Numbered from the stretch's first letter, positions 51,528 to 60,792 are shown. The stretch is DNA of 64,000 nucleotides from Streptomyces violaceorubidus (GCF_000717995.1 NZ_JODM01000004.1:1-64000), one strand, 5' to 3'. Notes: generated from the sequence alone by a model not told the origin. Made by a program: numbers and translations.

Positions 51528-51956
51528 TCACAGCGGGAGGGTGACCCAGATGCTCTTGCCCCGGCCGTCGCCGTCGCCCCGGACCACCGCGGTGCCGCCC
51601 AGGGTCCCGGTGAGCTCCATGACGGTCGCCAGGCCACCGGTCCCGCGGCCGGCGGTGCCCTCGCCGCGCAGCCGCGGCCGGTGCGGGTGCCGGTCGTGCA
51701 CGGCGAAGGCCAGGCAGCCGGCCCCGGCCGCGTACGTGACGGTCACCTGCTCGCTCGGCGGCGCCGCGTGGCGGACGCTGTTGGTGACCAGCTCGCTGAG
51801 GATCAGCAGGGCGGGCGCCACGACGGGGTGCCCGGGGTTCACCCCCCACTCCGCGAGGGCCTGCTCGGCGGTCTCGCGGGCCACCCGGACCGCCGGGGGC
51901 GCCGCGGGCAGGGTGAGCACGTGCCGGTGGGACAGGGGCTGGAGCTGGGTGCTCAT
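51528..51956 (-). CDS. RsbW-like HATPase_c protein (anti-sigma kinase-like)
   Basis: The 142-aa protein has a GHKL ATPase fold: N-box LILSELVTNSVRHAAPP near residue 55, G1-like FAVHDRHPHRPRL and the GTGGLATVMELTG ATP-lid region. These single-domain Streptomyces ATPases resemble SpoIIAB/RsbW anti-sigma kinases. It is convergent with the GAF-SpoIIE phosphatase, so it may belong to the same partner-switch. Start ATG 51956; no sigma or antagonist gene is adjacent. Confidence 0.87.
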   Translation of the reverse strand: MSTQLQPLSHRHVLTLPAAPPAVRVARETAEQALAEWGVNPGHPVVAPALLILSELVTNSVRHAAPPSEQVTVTYAAGAGCLAFAVHDRHPHRPRLRGEGTAGRGTGGLATVMELTGTLGGTAVVRGDGDGRGKSIWVTLPL

Positions 51957-52092
51957 CGCGTCTCCACATGAGAACCCGGTCCGCGGCTGCCTGACCGGGG
52001 TCCACAGCATCCAACGACTTGCGAACTTTCGCAATTCAGCAGACGTGCGGATCCGGGGCTCCCGGGCCGCCCCGCGTCGCGGTCCGCGTCGC

Positions 52093-53442
52093 TCAGGCCG
52101 CCTCGAGTCGCGGTTCCGGCCGCGCCGGCGGTACCGCGGTCACCGGTTCCCACGCCTTCGTGGTCCGTACGTAGCCGTGGATCACCGAAGCCATCGCCAG
52201 CAGCAGGAGCGGCCCGAAGACCCACGGGTGCCGGGCCATCTCCGGCGCCAGGTAGCGCGTCGACGCCAGGATCGCGGTGAACACCAGCACCCCGTGGGCG
52301 ACCAGCAGGCTCCCCGACCGGTCCCAGCCGCGGTCCAGGGCGCGCAGCCCCGCCTCGACCGTGACCGCGAACACCACGCCGGCGACGAGGTCGATGGCGT
52401 AGTGGTAGCCGAATCCCAGCGTCGCGGTGAGCGTGGCGACCAGCCAGAACGCGCCCGCCCAGCGCAGCACGCGCGGGCCCTTCCGGGAGTGGATGAAGAT
52501 CACGGTGGCCCAGGCCGTGTGCAGGCTGGGCATGCAGTTGCGGGGAGTGACCCCGTCGTACGTGAACGGGTGGGGCGAGCCGATCGGCGGGGGGGTGTGC
52601 GGCCACAGGTCGGCGATCGCCCAGTCGGTGCCGCCGGTGCCGAAGGCGCCGCCGCCGTAGGCGAAGACCGGTCCGACGACCGGGAAGATCATGTAGATGC
52701 CCGGTCCGAGCAGTCCTATCAACAGGAAGGTGCGGACCAGGTGGTGGCGCGGGAACCGGCGCTCGGCCGCCACCGTGCGCAACTGGTACAGGGCGACCAC
52801 GACCGCGGCCACCGCGAGCTGGACGTAGACCCAGTCCAGTACGTGCTCACCGACCGCGCCCGTGGCCTCGACGGCCCGGCCCATCAGCCACGAGGGGTTG
52901 CCCAGCGCGTGGTCGGCGGTCGCCACGTACGGGTCGAGGACCTGCGGGCGGGTCTTGGACGTGATCAGCAGCCAGGCGTCGCCCGTCTTGCGCCCGGCCA
53001 CCAGCAGGAGGCCCAGCCCGACGCCCTTCAGCAGGAGGATCCGTTCGGGGCCGGTGCGTCGCGTCAGGGCGAGGACCCCGCAGCCCAGGACCACCCACAG
53101 CGCGCCGTTGCCGAAGGAGTGGCTGCCGGAGGCGGGGGCCCCGGCCCCCCACCGCACCAGTACGACGGCGAGGTCGATCCCGACCGCGACGGCCGCCGCG
53201 ACGAACCGCTGGCGCCAGGTCAGCACCACCATGGTCAGTGCCAGACCGGCGTAGAGCAGGGGGCCCGAGGCGGGGGCGAACACCAGCTCCTTGGCCTGGT
53301 TGGTCATCGGCCCCGGCAGGCCGTAGCGGCGCGCGGCGATCTCCAGCGCGATGAGGAACGCGAGGGTCGCCGCACCCGCCACGGCCCAGAGTCTCGCCCG
53401 CGCCCGGCGCCCGGGTATTCGCGGAGTTTCCCGTGATGACAT
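52093..53442 (-). CDS. PAP2-superfamily membrane phosphatase/transferase
   Basis: The 449-aa protein has many transmembrane helices. The PAP2 catalytic motifs are in the C-terminal half: CMPSLHTAWATVIF (C2, with His) and FGYHYAIDLVAGVVFA (C3, His and Asp). The N-terminal half (residues 1-200) is a long membrane extension, as in inositolphosphotransferase-like (AUR1-type) members. Possible roles include polyprenyl or phospholipid phosphate metabolism; the substrate is unknown. It stands alone on the minus strand. Confidence 0.85.
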   Translation of the reverse strand: MSSRETPRIPGRRARARLWAVAGAATLAFLIALEIAARRYGLPGPMTNQAKELVFAPASGPLLYAGLALTMVVLTWRQRFVAAAVAVGIDLAVVLVRWGAGAPASGSHSFGNGALWVVLGCGVLALTRRTGPERILLLKGVGLGLLLVAGRKTGDAWLLITSKTRPQVLDPYVATADHALGNPSWLMGRAVEATGAVGEHVLDWVYVQLAVAAVVVALYQLRTVAAERRFPRHHLVRTFLLIGLLGPGIYMIFPVVGPVFAYGGGAFGTGGTDWAIADLWPHTPPPIGSPHPFTYDGVTPRNCMPSLHTAWATVIFIHSRKGPRVLRWAGAFWLVATLTATLGFGYHYAIDLVAGVVFAVTVEAGLRALDRGWDRSGSLLVAHGVLVFTAILASTRYLAPEMARHPWVFGPLLLLAMASVIHGYVRTTKAWEPVTAVPPARPEPRLEAA

Positions 53443-53460
53443 GCACAGGAAACTAGCCGA

Positions 53461-54081
53461 TCAGCGACTGGGCTCCGGCTGCCAGGCGAAGCCGTCCGGG
53501 TCGGCGAACGGGCGGCTGCCGCCGGAGACGACGAGACGGTGCGAACCGGTGCCCTCGGCGGACACGCCCGCGACCTTGGCCAGGGCCCGGCGCTTGTAGA
53601 GGGAGAGCTTGACGGTGTCCGGGCCGGTGGCGAACTCGACGTACTTGCCGCCGAAGCTCTTGCCCACGGTCAGGCCCCGCTCGACGTAGAACCGCTTGGT
53701 GGCCCTGACGTCCTCGACGCCCAGGAGCAGCACGATCTCGTCCACGTCGCGGGTGATGGGCGCGGTGTCCTTCTTCGCCGACGTCGCGATCTGCCAGACC
53801 GTGCCGTCCGGTGCCCGCACGACCCCGCCGTAGCCCCACAGCGACTTCGCGGCGGGCTTGAGGACGGTGGCGCCGGCGTCCACGGCGGCGGTGAAGAGCG
53901 CGTCGACGTTGCCGGGCTGCGCCACCACGAGCGACAGCGTGAAGCCGCGGAACCCGCTCGTCGGTGCGTCGCCGGCGCGGACCCGCACCCGCGATCCGTC
54001 GAGCCCGAAGGCGTCGGAGTAGAAGCGGGCGGCGGCCTCGGGGTCGGCCACCTCGAGTGTGACGGAGTCGATGGAGTTCAT
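53461..54081 (-). CDS. Two-domain VOC-superfamily protein
   Basis: The 206-aa protein starts MNSIDSVTLEVADPEAAARF, with two glyoxalase-like beta-alpha-beta-beta-beta modules (residues ~1-100 and ~112-200: DEIVLLLGVEDVRATKRFYV). Metal-binding residues are not clear in both halves. It is of the glyoxalase/bleomycin-resistance/dioxygenase group, substrate unknown. ATG 54081 follows GAAGG; a longer frame upstream lacks a site. Confidence 0.85.
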   Translation of the reverse strand: MNSIDSVTLEVADPEAAARFYSDAFGLDGSRVRVRAGDAPTSGFRGFTLSLVVAQPGNVDALFTAAVDAGATVLKPAAKSLWGYGGVVRAPDGTVWQIATSAKKDTAPITRDVDEIVLLLGVEDVRATKRFYVERGLTVGKSFGGKYVEFATGPDTVKLSLYKRRALAKVAGVSAEGTGSHRLVVSGGSRPFADPDGFAWQPEPSR

Positions 54082-54296
54082 GCCTTCGACGGTAGGGGCG
54101 GCCGGTTCCGCCGTGCTTCTCGAAAACTGACCGGTCGTCCGTTCGTTCAGCCGCTCGGGCCCGGCTCGCCCGCGCGCGCCCCCGCCGGGAACCGCGACCC
54201 GGCGGCGGCAGAAGTCGGCCCCCGACCCGGGAATATTCCCGCGACGCCGATCGGCCCAAGATTGTCTCCGACGCCCGGCCGAACACGGCGTGCTAG

Positions 54297-54614
<318 letters not shown>

Positions 54615-54632
54615 CGCTCACGCACACTCCGC

Positions 54633-54668
54633 AGCTGGGGCCCGCACCTTGGGGTGCGGGCCCCAGCT
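54633..54668 (+). terminator. Terminator after first cspA
   Basis: A 16-bp perfect stem (agctggggcccgcacc / ggtgcgggccccagct) has a ttgg loop and lies 18 nt after the stop. Confidence 0.9.
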
Positions 54669-54855
54669 CGCCGCGTTTCCGGGCGCACAGCGCCCCACCC
54701 CGCCGCGGGGGCCACCGGCTTCTCCCCGCGCGTTCGCTTCACCCGTGTTTCCCGCAATTCACCGATTCTCCCGGTCCCCTCGGCCCACCACGCCGAAACC
54801 GACCGGGCCGGCTCGTTCTTGCGATTCCCTGCGCCGCTCGTCCGCTGCGGGTCTC

Positions 54856-54878
54856 CCTTGATACGTGCCGTATCAAGG
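54856..54878 (+). promoter_or_regulatory. Hairpin overlapping the helicase ribosome site
   Basis: ccttgatac (54856-54864) and gtatcaagg (54870-54878) form a perfect 9-bp stem with a gtgcc loop. The 3' arm runs into aaggaagg, the ribosome site of the helicase start at 54889, so the site would be partly hidden when folded. Confidence 0.7.
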
Positions 54879-54888
54879 AAGGTTCCCC

Positions 54889-56469
54889 ATGAACCGCACA
54901 CGCACCAACGACCGCCGACGCACCGGCGAAGGCCCGCGTCGCTCCCGGTCGGGCGGCCGTCCGCAGAACTCCGGCCGCCGTCCGGCCGCCGCCCCCCAGG
55001 GCGGTGAGTTCGCACTGCCGAAGACGATCACCCCGGCGCTGCCCGCCGTCGAGACGTTCGCCGAACTCGACCTGCCGGCCCGCATGCTGGCCGCCCTCGG
55101 CGACCAGGGCGTGACCGTGCCCTTCCCGATCCAGGCGGCGACCCTGCCGAACTCCCTGGCCGGACGGGACGTCCTCGGCCGCGGCCGCACCGGTTCCGGC
55201 AAGACGCTCGCCTTCGGCCTGGCCCTGCTGGCCCGTACGGCGGGCAGGCGCGCCGAGCCGCGGCGTCCGCTCGCGCTGGTCCTCGTCCCCACCCGCGAGC
55301 TGGCCCAGCAGGTCACCGACGCGCTCGCCCCGTACGCCCGCGCCGTGGGCCTCAGGTCGGCCACCGTGGTCGGCGGCATGTCCATCGGCCGGCAGGCCGG
55401 GGCGCTGCGTTCCGGCGCGGAGGTCGTCGTCGCGACACCCGGACGGCTCAAGGACCTCATCGACCGCGGCGACTGCGCCCTCGGCGACGTCACGATCACG
55501 GTGCTGGACGAGGCCGATCAGATGACCGACATGGGCTTCATGCCGCAGGTCACCGCGCTGCTCGACCAGGTGCGGCCGGACGGGCAGCGGATGCTGTTCT
55601 CGGCCACCCTCGACCGCAACGTCGACCGGCTGGTGCGCGGCTACCTGACGGACCCGGTGGTCCACTCCGTCGACCCGTCGGCCGGTGCCGTCACCACGAT
55701 GGAGCACCACGTGCTGCACGTGCACGACGAGGACAAGCAGCGCGCGACCGTCGAGATCGCGGCGCGCGACGGCCGGGTCATCATGTTCCTGGACACCAAG
55801 CACCGGGTGGACCGGCTGGTGAAGCAGCTGCTGAAGAGCGGGGTGCGCGCCGCCGGACTGCACGGCGGCAAGTCCCAGCCGCAGCGCACCCGGACCCTCG
55901 CCCAGTTCAAGGACGGGCAGGTGACGGCGCTGGTGGCGACCAACGTCGCGGCCCGCGGCATCCACGTCGACAACCTCGACCTGGTCGTCAACGTGGACCC
56001 GCCCGGCGACCACAAGGACTACCTGCACCGGGGCGGCCGTACGGCCCGCGCCGGCGAGTCCGGCAGCGTCGTCACCCTGGTGACGCCGGACCAGCGGCGC
56101 GAGATGACCCGGCTGATGTCCTTGGCCGGCATCACCCCGCAGGTCACCCCGGTCCGCTCGGGCGAGGCGGAACTGGCCCGCATCACCGGTGCGCAGGCCC
56201 CTTCCGGTGTCCCCGTCGTCATCGCCGCACCGGTCGTGGAGCGCCCCCGGCGCGCCGCCTCCGGCGCGGGTTCCTCCTCCCGCGGTCGTCGCGGCCGTTC
56301 CTCGCAGGGGCGCGGTGGTGGCGGACAGGGTGCCGGCAGCCAGCCCAACCGCAGCGGCGGCACGCAGCCCCGCAGCGGTCAGGGGCGGTCCGCCGGTGAG
56401 GCCCCGCGCCGCAGGCCGCGCCGCCAGTCCGCGGGCGGCTCGACCGGTTCGACCGGCTCGGCGGCCTAG
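54889..56469 (+). CDS. DEAD-box RNA helicase
   Basis: The product is 526 aa from ATG 54889 after AAGGAAGG. It has Q-motif PFPIQAATLP, motif I RGRTGSGKT, Ia PTRELAQQV, Ib TPGRLKDL, motif II VLDEADQM (DEAD), III SATLDR, and domain 2 motifs with NVAARGIHVDNLDLV and HRGGRTARAGESG. N- and C-terminal extensions are Arg/Gly/Ser-rich (RRSRSGGRP; GRRGRSSQGRGGGGQG), as in RNA-binding cold-shock helicases. It likely unwinds structured RNA with the neighbouring Csp. A 9-bp hairpin lies over its ribosome site. Confidence 0.95.
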   Translation: MNRTRTNDRRRTGEGPRRSRSGGRPQNSGRRPAAAPQGGEFALPKTITPALPAVETFAELDLPARMLAALGDQGVTVPFPIQAATLPNSLAGRDVLGRGRTGSGKTLAFGLALLARTAGRRAEPRRPLALVLVPTRELAQQVTDALAPYARAVGLRSATVVGGMSIGRQAGALRSGAEVVVATPGRLKDLIDRGDCALGDVTITVLDEADQMTDMGFMPQVTALLDQVRPDGQRMLFSATLDRNVDRLVRGYLTDPVVHSVDPSAGAVTTMEHHVLHVHDEDKQRATVEIAARDGRVIMFLDTKHRVDRLVKQLLKSGVRAAGLHGGKSQPQRTRTLAQFKDGQVTALVATNVAARGIHVDNLDLVVNVDPPGDHKDYLHRGGRTARAGESGSVVTLVTPDQRREMTRLMSLAGITPQVTPVRSGEAELARITGAQAPSGVPVVIAAPVVERPRRAASGAGSSSRGRRGRSSQGRGGGGQGAGSQPNRSGGTQPRSGQGRSAGEAPRRRPRRQSAGGSTGSTGSAA

Positions 56470-56624
56470 GACCGCCGGGGCGCCCTCGGGGCGCCCCGGG
56501 CCCGCACGGAACACCCGCACCTGGAACACCCGCACCTGGAACGTCTGGACCATCTGGAACCCTGGGACTCCCCGCCCCGGGACCGCACGGACCCATCCGC
56601 CCCATCCCCGCTTGTGGAGGCATC

Positions 56625-56954
56625 ATGCGCTGTGTCATCGCCCGGTACCCGTTCGACCTCACCAAGGGCGGGGTGCTGGACTCCATGAAGGGCATCACGC
56701 CCGAAGCCGTCACCGGTGAGTCGGTCACGATCGGCCGTCGCCGCTACCCCGTCAAGCAGGTGGGCGAGGTCGTCACCCGGCAGGACCGGCGCGACTTCAG
56801 CGGCGCCGAGGTGACCCGCGCCATGGCCCGCCTCGGCTTCACCTGCCACCCCGCCCCCGGTGCCGAACCCGCGCCGGCCGCGCCCGCTCCCACGCCGGTC
56901 GAGGCGGCGTCCGCGCTGCTCGGCGGCGCCACCGTCCTCCCCCAGGAGCACTGA
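56625..56954 (+). CDS. SCO5918-family protein
   Basis: The 109-aa protein starts MRCVIARYPFDLTKGGVLDS and continues MKGITPEAVTGESVTIGRRR, then YPVKQVGEVVTRQDRRDFSG. This is the family named after S. coelicolor SCO5918, found beside DEAD-box helicase and csp genes. The C-terminus is Ala/Pro-rich and probably disordered. Function unknown; the company it keeps suggests RNA or cold-shock biology. GGAGG is placed 8-9 nt before the ATG. Confidence 0.88.
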   Translation: MRCVIARYPFDLTKGGVLDSMKGITPEAVTGESVTIGRRRYPVKQVGEVVTRQDRRDFSGAEVTRAMARLGFTCHPAPGAEPAPAAPAPTPVEAASALLGGATVLPQEH

Positions 56955-56957
56955 GGC

Positions 56958-57311
56958 TCAGGACAGTCCCGTGGCCCGGCCCCCGTCGTCCCAGCGGACC
57001 TCCAGCACGCGCTGGACGGCCGCGCGGTCGAGGGGGCCGTACACGTGCGGGAAGAGCGTGCCCTCGGGGACACCCGGTGGCGGCGCGGGTTCGGCGGCCT
57101 CCCACCGGCAGCTCGCGGTGAGCCGGTCCTCGTCGACCAGCAGCGCCACCAGCGGCCGGGGCGCGCCGCGGTAGAAGGCGTTGACGACGGCGAGCGCGGT
57201 CTCCTCGTCGGGCGCGCAGTGGACGAACCCGTCCTCCGCGAGGGAGACGGGCGCGTAGGGCCGGTCCGGGTCGGCGTCCCACTCGGCGAGCGGCACCAGG
57301 TGATAGATCAT
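56958..57311 (-). CDS. DUF952-family protein
   Basis: The 117-aa protein has MIYHLVPLAEWDADPDRPYA, then DGFVHCAPDEETALAVVNAF and GTLFPHVYGPLDRAAVQRV, the DUF952 pattern (small ADP-ribosyltransferase-like fold). Catalytic role unknown. Its ATG overlaps the stop of the upstream membrane protein by 4 nt (57308-57311), so it is the third gene of the sigma-factor operon. It is convergent with the SCO5918-family gene, 3 nt apart. Confidence 0.87.
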   Translation of the reverse strand: MIYHLVPLAEWDADPDRPYAPVSLAEDGFVHCAPDEETALAVVNAFYRGAPRPLVALLVDEDRLTASCRWEAAEPAPPPGVPEGTLFPHVYGPLDRAAVQRVLEVRWDDGGRATGLS

Positions 57312-57859
57312 CGCCCCGTTGTAGCAGCCGTGCGGTCCGCGGCGCCCGTGCCGTACCGCTCTCGGGGGTCGGGCGCCGAGGGGGTGGGGGCCACTGTGCG
57401 GGGGGCCCTCGACGGTGCCTGCCGCACGGACGGGTCGCGCGGCTCGACCGGCGGCTCGGAGGTCGAGGGCGTGGCGGCGCTCGTGGTGCGCTCCTGCGTC
57501 GGCCGTGCGGGACCGGGGCGCCGCGTGGAGTCGTTCGGCGGGGCCGGGCTCGGCGAGGCCTCCGGCGTGGGGACGGCCGGGGCCGGGGCCATGGGTGGCA
57601 CGGGCCGCGTGGGCGGGGCGGGGGCCGCCCAGTGCAGCGGCAGCGCGATCAGGGCGGCGGCGGCAGCGGTCGCCGCGGCACCGGCGGCGGCGCGCAGCAG
57701 ACGCCGCCGGGACGCCGCCCGGCGGATCTCCTCGTAGCGGCCCGGCGGCGGGCCCAGGAATTCGGTGCCGGGACGCAGGACGACCAGCAGCGGATCGTCG
57801 CGGTCGCCGTCGCGGTCGGACCCGGGCTCGTCCATCTCGTCCTCAAGGCGTGTGGTCAA
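57308..57859 (-). CDS. Single-pass Pro-rich membrane protein paired with ECF sigma factor
   Basis: The 183-aa protein has an acidic cytoplasmic N-terminus (~50 residues, DEPGSDRDGDRDDPLL), one transmembrane helix (about residues 52-75, LLRAAAGAAATAAAAALIAL) and a long Pro/Ser/Thr-rich outside region. This topology, and the 17-nt overlap with the sigma gene, suggests an anti-sigma factor. It lacks an HxxxCxxC zinc site, so the assignment rests on context only. Confidence 0.72.
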   Translation of the reverse strand: MTTRLEDEMDEPGSDRDGDRDDPLLVVLRPGTEFLGPPPGRYEEIRRAASRRRLLRAAAGAAATAAAAALIALPLHWAAPAPPTRPVPPMAPAPAVPTPEASPSPAPPNDSTRRPGPARPTQERTTSAATPSTSEPPVEPRDPSVRQAPSRAPRTVAPTPSAPDPRERYGTGAADRTAATTGR

Positions 57860-58334
57860 GGCTTCTCCTCAGATGGACGCGGAGCAGTTCGCGGGCCGCG
57901 TGCAGGTCGGCCTTGACGGTTCCCTCCTTGCGTCCGGTCAGCACGGACACCTCCCGGATCGGCATGTCGGCGTAGTAGTGGAGCAGGATCGGCACCCTCA
58001 GTCTCTCCGGCAGCGACTGTACGAGCAGCCGCACCGAGGGGTCGGTCTGTTCGGGGTGCGGGCGCACGGCGACCTCCGCGGTGACCCGGCGCACCGCCCG
58101 GCGCTCGCGCTCCAGCTTGCGCCAGTGGTCGCGGACGAGGTTGGCGGCGGTGACGTAGAGGAACCCGCGGGGCTCCTCCACGGACGTCCAGCGGGCCCAG
58201 AGCCGGGTGAACGCCTCGGAGGCGATCTCGTGGGCCGTCCCGTCGTCGTCGACGAGCCGGCGGCACCAGCCGGCGAGGCGCGGATACAGGGCGGCGAACA
58301 GCTCGGACGCCGCCCTGTCACGGGACCGTTTCAA
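57843..58334 (-). CDS. ECF RNA polymerase sigma factor
   Basis: The 163-aa protein has region 2 (ELFAALYPRLAGWCRRLVDD, AHEIASEAFTRLWARW) and region 4 (LPERLRVPILLHYYADMPIR, EVSVLTGRKEGTVKADLHAAR). It has no C-terminal extension. The start is uncertain: TTG at 58334 opens the frame, with GGAGA very close before it. It overlaps the membrane protein that may hold it inactive. Targets unknown. Confidence 0.88.
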   Translation of the reverse strand: MKRSRDRAASELFAALYPRLAGWCRRLVDDDGTAHEIASEAFTRLWARWTSVEEPRGFLYVTAANLVRDHWRKLERERRAVRRVTAEVAVRPHPEQTDPSVRLLVQSLPERLRVPILLHYYADMPIREVSVLTGRKEGTVKADLHAARELLRVHLRRSLDHTP

Positions 58335-58401
58335 CGCTCTCCATGGTCGTGAGGGTATGCGGTGCGCACCAGGGCCTGCCCCGGGGCCGGTCTGGCAGGC
58401 C

Positions 58402-59037
58402 CTAGGCGCCCTTGGTGGCGCTCAGTTCGGCGAAGACGACGACGTTGTCCCGGTACTCCGTGCCGTCGCGCGGACCGCCGCAGGTGATGAGCCGCAGCTC
58501 CGGTCCCGCCACGTCCCCGTAGACGTCGTCCGTGGGGAAGTCGGCCTTCTCGACCGTGCGTACGGAGGTGACCGTGAACTCCGCGGCCGTGCCGTTCCGC
58601 AGCCGGGTCTCGATCCGGTCGCCGCGGTGCAGCCGCGCGAGGTGCCGGAAGACGCCGTCGCCGTACCGGCCCACCGTGACGTGGCCGAGGAGGACCGACG
58701 GCCCCGCCTGGCCCGGGGTCGGCGAGTGCCGGTACCAGCCGGCGCGGTCGTCGTCCGTGACGGGCGGGACCTCCACCGTGCCGTCCGCGGCCAGCCCGAG
58801 GTCCATCACCGGGGTGTCGACCCCGATGGCGGGGATCCGCAGTCCCACCGGCACCGAACGCGCCAGGGGGCGCACGGACTTCGCCGGGGCCTGCTCGGGC
58901 GGTGCCGCCGTGGCCGTGGCCGTCGCGGGCGCCGCGCGGCCGGGGGCGGCGTCGCCGTCCCCCTGGCCGCCGCCGCAGCCCACGAGCAGTACGGCCAGCG
59001 CGGCGGTCGCGAGGGCCCGGCCGGGGCGCGGGATCAT
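58402..59037 (-). CDS. Class F-type sortase with lipoprotein signal
   Basis: The 211-aa protein has a signal with lipobox LAVLLVGC near residue 20, so it is likely lipid-anchored. The sortase barrel carries the active-site His in VLLGHVT, Cys in LITCGGPRD and Arg in YRDNVVVF. Sortases join proteins to peptidoglycan or act on surface substrates; class F in actinobacteria often has no clear partner. Here its start overlaps a small exported protein gene (ATGA, 59034-59037), a likely functional partner. Confidence 0.9.
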   Translation of the reverse strand: MIPRPGRALATAALAVLLVGCGGGQGDGDAAPGRAAPATATATAAPPEQAPAKSVRPLARSVPVGLRIPAIGVDTPVMDLGLAADGTVEVPPVTDDDRAGWYRHSPTPGQAGPSVLLGHVTVGRYGDGVFRHLARLHRGDRIETRLRNGTAAEFTVTSVRTVEKADFPTDDVYGDVAGPELRLITCGGPRDGTEYRDNVVVFAELSATKGA

Positions 59038-59411
59038 GCGCCGGTCGCCGCCGTCCGTCGACGGCGCACGACGAGGAGGACCGCGCCGCCCGCGAGGAGC
59101 ACACCGGCACCCGCGCCGATCAGGCCCTCGTCGGTGCCCGTGGCGTCGGACGGCGTCGCCACTCCGGTGTCGGCCGCGCCCCTGGGCACGACGGAGACCT
59201 GGCCGTCGGCGGGTGCCCGGGTCGGCCGCTCGGCCGGGACGCTGACGGAGGGCTCGGGGGTCGCCTCGGTCCGTCCGGTGTCCCGGCTCGGGGCGCTCTC
59301 GGCGGGCGCGGCGGGGGCCGGGGTGCGGCCGCCGTCGGCGAACGCGGGCGCGGTACCCGCCAGGACGGCGGTGCAGGCCAGGGCCACTGCGGTGAGGATG
59401 GTTCGGCGCAT
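59034..59411 (-). CDS. Small exported protein with C-terminal anchor (sortase-linked)
   Basis: The 125-aa protein has a signal peptide (MRRTILTAVALACTAVLAGT), a Pro/Ala/Thr-rich middle, then one hydrophobic helix (LIGAGAGVLLAGGAVLLVV) and RRRR at the end. That is the plan of a sortase-sorted surface protein, but no LPxTG/LAxTG is present before the helix; the nearest candidate is ATGTDEG. It is coupled to the sortase gene downstream. It could be a non-canonical substrate or a partner. Confidence 0.78.
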   Translation of the reverse strand: MRRTILTAVALACTAVLAGTAPAFADGGRTPAPAAPAESAPSRDTGRTEATPEPSVSVPAERPTRAPADGQVSVVPRGAADTGVATPSDATGTDEGLIGAGAGVLLAGGAVLLVVRRRRTAATGA

Positions 59412-59607
59412 CGGATCGCTCTCTCTCGTCGTCGGCATGTCCACGCGTGGGCGCGTCGGCACGCCGCGTGGGGGTGTTGCGGATCGGACGGAGAGACGAG
59501 GCGGGGGCGGAGCGGGTTGTAAAGGGCTGGCAAAGTCGGCTTCGGCGGCCACCAGGACGACGGGGACGGGGCGGACCGCAGACGCGCCGAGACGCGCCGA
59601 GACGCGC

Positions 59608-59639
59608 CGAGGGCCCGCACCGTCCGGTGCGGGCCCTCG
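59608..59639 (-). terminator. Terminator after second cspA, with short tandem repeats
   Basis: cgagggcccgcacc / ggtgcgggccctcg is a 14-bp perfect stem with a gtcc loop, ending 20 nt from the cspA stop. Just beyond it lie three copies of the 10-mer gacgcgccga (59581-59610). Confidence 0.9.
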
Positions 59640-59659
59640 ATACGTGTACTGCGCGCGGG

Positions 59660-59975
<316 letters not shown>

Positions 59976-60053
59976 GATGTCCAGCCTAGCACGCAATACT
60001 TCGACGGCACGGTAAGAAATCACCCGCAAAGATCTGCCCTTTTTCCCGTCGGA

Positions 60054-60082
60054 CAATTATTCCCGCGCCCGGCGAATAATTG
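60054..60082 (-). terminator. AT-rich hairpin after the GNAT-like gene
   Basis: caattattc (60054-60062) and gaataattg (60074-60082) form a 9-bp perfect stem with an 11-nt GC-rich loop. Such an AT-rich stem stands out in this genome. It lies 39 nt past the stop of the minus-strand gene and before the second cspA promoter, so it may be a terminator or a regulator site. Confidence 0.5.
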
Positions 60083-60120
60083 TTTCAGCGGGACGAGATT
60101 TCCGTTCACCGCGGTGTCGC

Positions 60121-60792
60121 TCAGCGTCCGAGGACCAGGACGCCGTACCGGCCGAGCACGGAGGACTGGAGGGTCTCGCCCTCGGCGTAGCGCCAGCCCC
60201 AGGAGCGCAGCGCCTGCACGGTCCCGCCGTCGGTGCGGTCCACCAGCGTGATGCCGAGGGCGGCGTCGTGCTCGGCGAGCAGCCGGGCCTGCATGCGCCG
60301 GGCGAGGTTCCAGGAACGGTCCTGGTGCTGTCTGCGCACACGGGCCGGGACGACGATCCCGCAGACCAGGAAGAGCCTGCCGGACGCGGCGACGGGCAGC
60401 ACGGTCCTGGGCAGGTACGGCTCCAATCCCCGCACACCGCGCGGGTCGCCGCCGGGCACGGGATAGCCGTAGGCGCAGCCGGTCAGCACGGTGGTCTCCG
60501 CTATCAGCAGGCAGAAGCCCGGACGCCGTACGTCGGCGCCCAGTCGGCGCAGGAAGGCACCGCGCGCCGCGTTCCACGCGCGGGGGCCGCCGCCGGAGGT
60601 CTGCGCGTACAGGTCGCCCAACTCGGCCAGCCGGTCCTCTATCTGACACTGGGTCAGCGGCCGCAGCCGCTCACCGGCCAACGGCGAGGAACCGCGCACC
60701 GGCCCCGGGCGCCGCGGGTCCGGCCGGGGGGTTCCGGCGGACCGCTCGTGAGGTTCCGTGGTCACCGGCCGCACCGGCACGTGCACCGTCAT
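60121..60792 (-). CDS. GNAT-like hypothetical protein
   Basis: The 223-aa protein has a disordered Pro/Arg-rich N-terminus (~45 residues), then a fold with RPGFCLLIAETTVLTGCAYG (beta strands of an N-acetyltransferase-like core). LFLVCGIVVPARVRRQHQDR resembles an acetyl-CoA pyrophosphate-loop strand-helix, followed by RRMQARLLAEHDAALGITLV and WGWRYAEGE. It is probably a GNAT-fold enzyme of unknown substrate. ATG 60792 was chosen because it gives the native-looking MTVHVPVRPV start. Confidence 0.65.
   Translation of the reverse strand: MTVHVPVRPVTTEPHERSAGTPRPDPRRPGPVRGSSPLAGERLRPLTQCQIEDRLAELGDLYAQTSGGGPRAWNAARGAFLRRLGADVRRPGFCLLIAETTVLTGCAYGYPVPGGDPRGVRGLEPYLPRTVLPVAASGRLFLVCGIVVPARVRRQHQDRSWNLARRMQARLLAEHDAALGITLVDRTDGGTVQALRSWGWRYAEGETLQSSVLGRYGVLVLGR

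Noticed and set aside
49966..53436. A 1156-codon plus-strand open frame across the SpoIIE, HATPase and PAP2 genes
   Set aside because: It crosses three well-supported genes in the wrong frame or strand and is Arg/Pro-rich, typical of stop-poor GC-rich DNA.
59581..59610. Three 10-bp repeats gacgcgccga as a regulatory array
   Set aside because: They lie downstream of a terminator between convergent transcription ends; simple slippage repeats are the likelier explanation.
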